DNA of 64,000 nt from Ectocarpus siliculosus (lineage: Eukaryota > Sar > Phaeophyceae > Ectocarpales > Ectocarpaceae), in contig FN649749.1 in assembly GCA_000310025.1 (NCBI GenBank), positions 2,530,912-2,594,911 on the forward strand, read 5' to 3'. Below, in pieces: positions 59,701 through 64,000 of this stretch. A program made the translations under genes and the position numbers. A model generated the notes under the pieces. It was not told where the DNA came from and made no database searches. It saw only the letters and a program-made list of their open reading frames with translations. Positions within the stretch are counted from its first letter, which is position 1, and the number at the start of each line of letters is the position of its first letter.

Positions 59701-61308
59701 CGTGCCCAAAATGTAGGCCGTGTAACGAGAAAAAGGGAGAATTTTTGGAGCATGATGGCGATGATGATGTCGCCGGCTTGAGTACCGAGTGAATTTGTCT
59801 TTTTTGGGGGGAGACTGCCTGTAGTTGAGTTCGCCTGTCGACACAATGACGGTCCTCCGAAGACGATGCTGAACCACCAAAGCGATATTTCAGGCCCGTG
59901 ATAGAAGGCGCGTGACCTCCGCTCCCCTGGTGTATTGCGCAGATCGAGGCCCCCACGTGCTGTTTGAGAATCGACTTCTGTTGTTATCGGCCTCAAGGCA
60001 CGACGCCGCATGAGAACCGGAGGTTCTCAAGAGCACCTACGCTGACTCTTTTTTTTCCAAACAATGGCCGCCAACGGAATTTCGGGCGGCCTTTTTTTGT
60101 TTCCCTTCTTTTGTGTTGGCACAAGTACGGTATCCACTTCCTACAGGTAGGTCTCCGACGGGGCCATCTTACCCGCCTCTTGTCTTGTACGAGACATGTA
60201 TTCTGTGGTGGCTTGACATTCCTACTCTCTTCCGGCTTTCAATACGCTCCTTCGTGTGGATCGGCAGGAGCTTACGCCGTGCTTGGTGCAGTCCTCCGTG
60301 ACCCTTTCCGTCCCCATGGACGCGCCCGTCACCTTCTCCACGGAGCTGGTGAGCGTCTCCTGGAGCCTCCGGTTCGAGTTCGTCATTTCCCCCCCGGAGT
60401 CTCGATGGGGCCTCGGCGGTACGTGTGCAAGTGTCCTTGCTGTTGGTGGTAGCCGTGACCGGATGGTTAACGGTGTACCGATTTCGCAGACAGATGCAGT
60501 AAGTAGCTGGATGGAACTTTCTGTCGAGCGAGCGTCGTGCTGGCTGACGGGGGGCCAGCTCACATCGGCAATGTTGACGAACTTCTGACGAGCGCCGCAA
60601 AATCTTTTGTGTTTTCAGCGTATCACAGAGCGTTTTCTCATGCTTGTGGATTGTTTCTCGCGACCGCTGATGGTGCCTTGTGCTTGCGAGTGACGGGGGT
60701 GAGCGGGGTTGATCTCTGCAGGAGAACCAGCCTAAGAACGACGCGAATCTGTGCGTGTATCGATTCAAACGAGCAACGCCGGGGTCGTTGCCTGCCTGCA
60801 AGATCAGCGGCACGTTTCGTATCGAGAGAGCCAAAGGAAAGCGTTCGATGGATCGTTCAGAAAAAAAAGCGCTTCCAGCTGCTCAAATATCTGTTGCTGC
60901 TGCATCTCCATGTAATGTATACATTTTTACGGCACGGCACGATTATGTTTCTCCCTTGGCTGACATCCATCAGCTTAATTTCACAACGGTCCTGGGCAAG
61001 GTTCAACAGGCGGGTTTGCCTCAAAATTCCTCTCTTTGGCCACTATTCGTTTTTTTCCTTCGGTCGACCGGGCTTGACGGTCATCTCGTCCCTCTTCTCT
61101 CTGTTTTTGTTTGTCCACGCGCTTTGAACACACGCGGCTGCTGTGGACAGGATTTTCGCCGTCGAAGGCCAGCGTGCTGAAGTGGGCCGTGCCCATCCGA
61201 GTCGCGCCGCCGAGCCGCATCGTGCTCGCCGGTGCGGGGACCGCAGGCGGAGGCGGAGAGCTTGGGTGTAACGCTATGGATGCCACGGGCCGAACGGTGC
61301 TTTGCTAG
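53792..61308 (+). CDS. RGP1: RGP1-like protein, arrestin-fold subunit of the Ric1-Rgp1 Rab GEF, 8 exons
   Basis: Exons 53792-53983, 55408-55577, 56449-56599, 56843-57208, 58393-58617, 59445-59582, 60268-60418 and 61151-61308 join in phase into 516 residues. Ric1-Rgp1 activates the Golgi GTPase Rab6/Ypt6. The order of blocks follows the Rgp1 family: CALQRNTFLPGEHVRGTIKF (arrestin-like N domain), ATVQAHGYVKVDPRWIALP, then FRFSFVLPENLTPTFR/GVG with RYAYAVTVRVRRA, then SGDHRIGSFILHKAEFCAGD with IVLGNFDFSGASTRCLQ, VTLSVPMDAPVTFSTELVSV with SWSLRFEFVISPP, and VLKWAVPIRVAPPS near the end. The last three correspond to the family's C-terminal domain. It is a peripheral Golgi protein, with no membrane segment. 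Exon 5 begins right beside the assembly gap, and its acceptor (ttcaag/GGG) sits in error-prone sequence. Exon 1 could be extended by an upstream exon; the ATG chosen is the first in frame. Confidence 0.88.
55710..56032. repeat. Fold-back / direct copies of the 16.8-kb inverted-arm family
   Basis: The left arm at ~55710-55765 (gagagatggcgcac ... cgatagctccac) is inverted relative to 55859-55922 (gtggagcaatcgaggtttgg ... gccatctctctgattcttac). A further direct copy is at 55965-56032 (gtggagcaattgggctttga ... gccatctctccgcctcttgc). The same terminal words occur in the arms at 16764-16991. It lies in RGP1 intron 2. Confidence 0.65.
57721..58550. other. False duplication across an assembly gap (100 N at 58086-58185)
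   Basis: Left of the gap, 57721-58085 repeats the locus seen right of the gap from 58186 to about 58550. Shared landmarks at a constant offset of ~465 bases are gcttttgtatttcca(t/c)catt, the long C run, and (g/a)ggttttgggagcattggcgca in clean versus corrupted form. The left copy decays into homopolymers toward the gap. The right copy begins corrupted and becomes clean after ~58370. The two contig ends therefore overlap, and about 465 bases including the gap should collapse. RGP1 exon 5 is intact only in the right copy. Confidence 0.85.
58668..58786 (+). repeat. Dispersed ~110-bp repeat (copy in RGP1 intron 5)
   Basis: This is the plus-strand partner of 16130-16036: gccgtgcatcctgtggtggt, then gttgacctcgcatccctaca, then gcaggctagcacatcaccaa. 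It is non-coding in the host gene. Confidence 0.6.
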
Positions 61309-63386
61309 GTTAGCACGTACGGGATATAACGCTGCGCTTCGGGCCTACGGTGTATTTGTGGTTTCTTCTTTAGCGGATTGGTGCGGTTGAAAGTAGAAAC
61401 GCTTCTGAAGGCCATGATCTGGGACCCCGTGAGAGGGCGCTCCGTTTTTGGCGCATCTGTTGGAGCCAGGATATGTTGGGTGCATGTACGACGTGCTTGT
61501 TGTTGGTGGCATCTTTGCTGATTCGCCCAAAGAATCCCGTCACCACTTACTCCTTGTGCACTTGCACGGCCTCCATACTCTTTGGGCGCGGCCATATAGA
61601 TCTGCCGTAGGCTAGCGGGAGGACTGTCGGTATCATTCCTGATTTTTTGTATTATATATACACCAGGCGTTTGTTGTAGCTGGTGCAGGCGTGCACGCAG
61701 TGTTTTTACGCATGGTTACGTCATCTTGCGTGTATGTGCTGTTTGTCACGTTTTCGGGTGACATTTTGTGTGCCGCTGCCGGCAATGCTGGCGCTGGTGC
61801 TACAGGGATCTTTTGAGCCGATTCTACGCCACAACTTCTGATGCGGCTGGCAACACCTGTTCCTGGAGAGCTCCTCTCCAAGTTTTTTTTTCTCCCACCT
61901 TCGGTCTCAGCTTGGCTACCATTCTTAGCGTAGATCTATGTGCAAATAAATTGGTTACGTTGTTTCGTGCCGTACGTTGTTTTGCGCCCGTGTGCTCAAG
62001 CAATCGATCCCTAAACGTGTGTTGGCTGCCTGCTAAAAGTTACGTCCACGGCTCCGTACCCGACCATCACTCAAGGCACACGGTGAGAAGTTTCAAACTG
62101 GATCTTGGCCGCACCAACAAGGTTTCTGGGTCGACGGTCATCCTGCCTAAATCATCTGCCATTCGAAGAGGTTCCACCTTCGGAAAGCATGCTTTGCGAC
62201 TGTATGCGTCTTGCAAAATAAGCACTCCACTTACTTTCAGCGTGGAGGACTTCACGCATATGCATGTGGCAGAGTCTAGGGTCGGCTTTTTTGTGAATAC
62301 ATACATAGCTCATCTCTCCATTCGGCTACCAAGCCTGGATGTTTCAACAGCCTGGACGTTTCAACAGTACATAGCATGCAAACAAGACGTGAAAGGGAAA
62401 TTAATTCTATTCCGTGCACTAGTCGCACTCAAACCGACTTGCCCACGGTTGGGTTCCTGACGGATGAAGGGCACGGGACGCGGTGACAAATTACTGTAGG
62501 TGGGAATGTTTTCGTCGGCCGCTGCTAATTGTAATTCGTACTCCGGAAAGAATCGTTGTCCACCGTGCAAAACTAAAGAAACAATTTTGAAAGGAAATGG
62601 TCACTCCTGAGCTCCCCAGAGCGCATCGAACCCACAGTCTGCCGCTACAACATTACTTCGAGGTTGCCCACTAGGGAACCGGGGTGACCAAATTCACAGT
62701 TGTCATGCCCATCTGGACGCTTGTACTACGAAAGCCATGAGCGCCAATCGGGCTGCTGTACCGTAGACTACCCTGCTGCTGTACTCAAACAACGGATTCA
62801 TCTCTATCCACAGACAAGAGCATGAGATAAAAGCAATGGAGTCATTGCGTTAGCGGACACACTACTTGTGTTTCAACGGTTTTCCTAGCTGCATATTTCT
62901 CCCCTGGGTGTGACAGGTTCAACTAGATGACCATGCGGGTTGCGGCATGATTGGTGGCGTGGATCCAAAGTGGATCTTTAATATGGGAATCTGAAACGCT
63001 CGTGTCAGTTCGCGCATATCTTGCTTGAACTGTCGAAAATGGCAGAAAATGCTCATCGAGCGAGGGACTAGCGCTGCATGCCCAATCCCTAATCCTAGCG
63101 TATCACACATGAGCATGCAATAGTACCGACGCCCGTCTGTGGATATCTCGGTGCTGATATAAAGTCTAGTCTAGACGCAAACCAACGGCGTCGTATCATG
63201 AACGTCAGAACACACGACATCGTGTTGTTCAGTCCGTCATCGTTGTCGGGCTTTCTTGGCACTTGGCGCTCTAGAGCCACCGCAGAAACACCAGCTACCG
63301 AGACGGGCGGCGTTCAGACGGCGGCCGGCTGACTGCAAGCGGATGCATGGAAGCACGACGTACTACACCAGCTACACTGTACAAGC
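61309..63386. other. Intergenic region, no supported gene
   Basis: This is downstream of RGP1. It contains the third copy of the dispersed repeat (61371-61440). A 230-codon plus frame at 61768-62460 is open but shows no domain or plausible composition. A minus frame near 63116-62919 is short and unrecognised. A copy of the ctgctgtac-type palindromic motif is near 62760-62785. Confidence 0.5.
61371..61440 (+). repeat. Dispersed repeat, copy 3 of 3
   Basis: It shares gtgcggttga, then cttctgaaggccatgatctg, ggaccccgtgag and agggcgc with 6932-7023 and 10770-10865. It lies 63 bases past the RGP1 stop codon, so it may be inside the 3' UTR. Confidence 0.6.
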
Positions 63387-64000
63387 ATGAACTCACAGTT
63401 GCTTCGAGAAGACAGTGCATGTCTCCTTGGAGACGAGAACAGCCTGCGGGGAGGGGCAGAGGGAGGCCTTGCAGGGCGTACGAGCGAGGAGGAAGACGGC
63501 GGGGGTGGTGCCGACAGCAAAGACATCGAGACAGCAGAGATGGAAGAGCTGATGGACGACATCCTTAGCCCTCGGTCGTGCTCTCTGGCGAGCACGGCTG
63601 ACGGTAGCAGCAACGGCGGTACTGAGCCCCACAACGAGGGGAGCGCTGGGAATGATGACAGCAGGAGGTGTTCGGTGAAGAAGCGAGGCGAGGAATCGTC
63701 TTCGCTGAGGCACGGGGGGGGCAATAGTGGTAGGAGAAATAGTGCGAAGGATGTCGATGAAGAATTAGGCGGGACCGTCGTTGCGAAGGCAAGGCGAAGA
63801 AAGAGTTCGACCGGTGGCGAGAGAGGAAAGCTTGGTCGTACTGATGATGGGGACAACGAAGGAAAAGCCTCTGGAGGGATCATTGATAGGTGTGTCCGTG
63901 GGTCGGCTGATGTACCGCGAAGACAAGCAACAGGTAGAGCTCTGCTCGTCGAAAGTTACATGTCGTCTGCATCGCTTCCAGCTATTGGCAGCGATGGGGT
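63387..64000 (+). CDS. Acidic, low-complexity protein, N-terminal part; runs off the window
   Basis: From the ATG at 63387 the frame stays open for 204 codons to the window edge. The start reads MNSQLLREDSACLLGDENSL. Then come Glu/Asp/Gly-rich stretches (RTSEEEDGGGGADSKDIETA, EMEELMDDILSPRSC), a Ser/Arg/Lys-rich middle (VAKARRRKSSTGGERGK) and SADVPRRQATGRALLVESYM. It looks intrinsically disordered, with basic clusters that could serve nuclear import. I recognise no domain. A 189-codon frame on the opposite strand (63883-63314) is Pro/Ser/Leu-rich and is probably its shadow. An early splice donor within the shown part cannot be excluded. Confidence 0.5.
   Translation, partial: MNSQLLREDSACLLGDENSLRGGAEGGLAGRTSEEEDGGGGADSKDIETAEMEELMDDILSPRSCSLASTADGSSNGGTEPHNEGSAGNDDSRRCSVKKRGEESSSLRHGGGNSGRRNSAKDVDEELGGTVVAKARRRKSSTGGERGKLGRTDDGDNEGKASGGIIDRCVRGSADVPRRQATGRALLVESYMSSASLPAIGSDG

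Noticed and set aside
60720-60850. Candidate RGP1 exon after ctctgcag at 60720
   Set aside because: Exon 7 ends at phase 1, and this acceptor would give an immediate stop; the exon at 61151 fits phase and family alignment.
61768-62460. Plus-strand 230-codon frame downstream of RGP1
   Set aside because: No domain, membrane pattern or splice logic; Cys/Arg/Ser-rich text typical of chance frames in this GC-rich DNA.
62605-62700. tRNA-like minus-strand sequence (gggttcgatgcgc)
   Set aside because: The T-arm does not pair and no cloverleaf is possible.
63314-63883. Minus-strand 189-codon frame
   Set aside because: Pro/Ser/Leu-rich low-complexity translation that mirrors the acidic plus-strand frame from 63387; it has no domain and reads as its antisense shadow.

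Overview
The window is eukaryotic nuclear DNA. It holds seven multi-exon, GT-AG-spliced genes with introns of about 0.1-2.3 kb, many (CAG)n/(CTG)n tracts, short interstitial CCCTAA arrays and two assembly gaps (43811-43945 and 58086-58185). The mix suggests a stramenopile, most likely a brown alga of the Ectocarpus type. Pointers are a land-plant-like NBP35, a GT14 glycosyltransferase, CAG-rich introns and fragments of kinesin-light-chain-like TPR exons. This assignment is inference; there is no rRNA or other phylogenetic marker. Exons were joined by hand from splice sites, phase and domain continuity.

Layout. 1-3465: no convincing gene; the first ~420 bases look like a poor contig end. 3466-11597 (+): proteasome ubiquitin receptor RPN10, 9 exons. 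15129-19339 (-): GT14-type glycosyltransferase, 6 exons. 23004-24642 (-): ankyrin protein with a C-terminal membrane segment, 2 exons. 27698-30200 (-): leucine-rich-repeat protein, 6 exons. 31050-45621 (-): a 22-exon, about 990-residue protein built from six EF-hand/charged-helix modules with a 132-residue period. 45872-50661 (+): cytosolic Fe-S scaffold NBP35, 7 exons, divergent from the EF-hand gene with only 250 bp between the start codons. 53792-61308 (+): RGP1, arrestin-like subunit of the Ric1-Rgp1 Rab GEF, 8 exons. 63387 to the right edge (+): start of an acidic, low-complexity protein.

The recognised genes are housekeeping (proteasome, Fe-S assembly, Golgi traffic, glycosylation) plus repeat-scaffold proteins. 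Nothing suggests an operon or one shared pathway. The most unusual content is the six-module EF-hand protein and the inverted TPR-exon fragments inside its first intron. Those fragments resemble the raw material of the shuffling TPR receptor genes described in brown algae. Introns and intergenic DNA carry fold-back elements, tandem duplications (one captured a piece of an RPN10 exon), a recurring short palindrome and a possible pogo/Tigger transposon remnant. The gap at 58086-58185 is flanked by two error-rich copies of the same locus.
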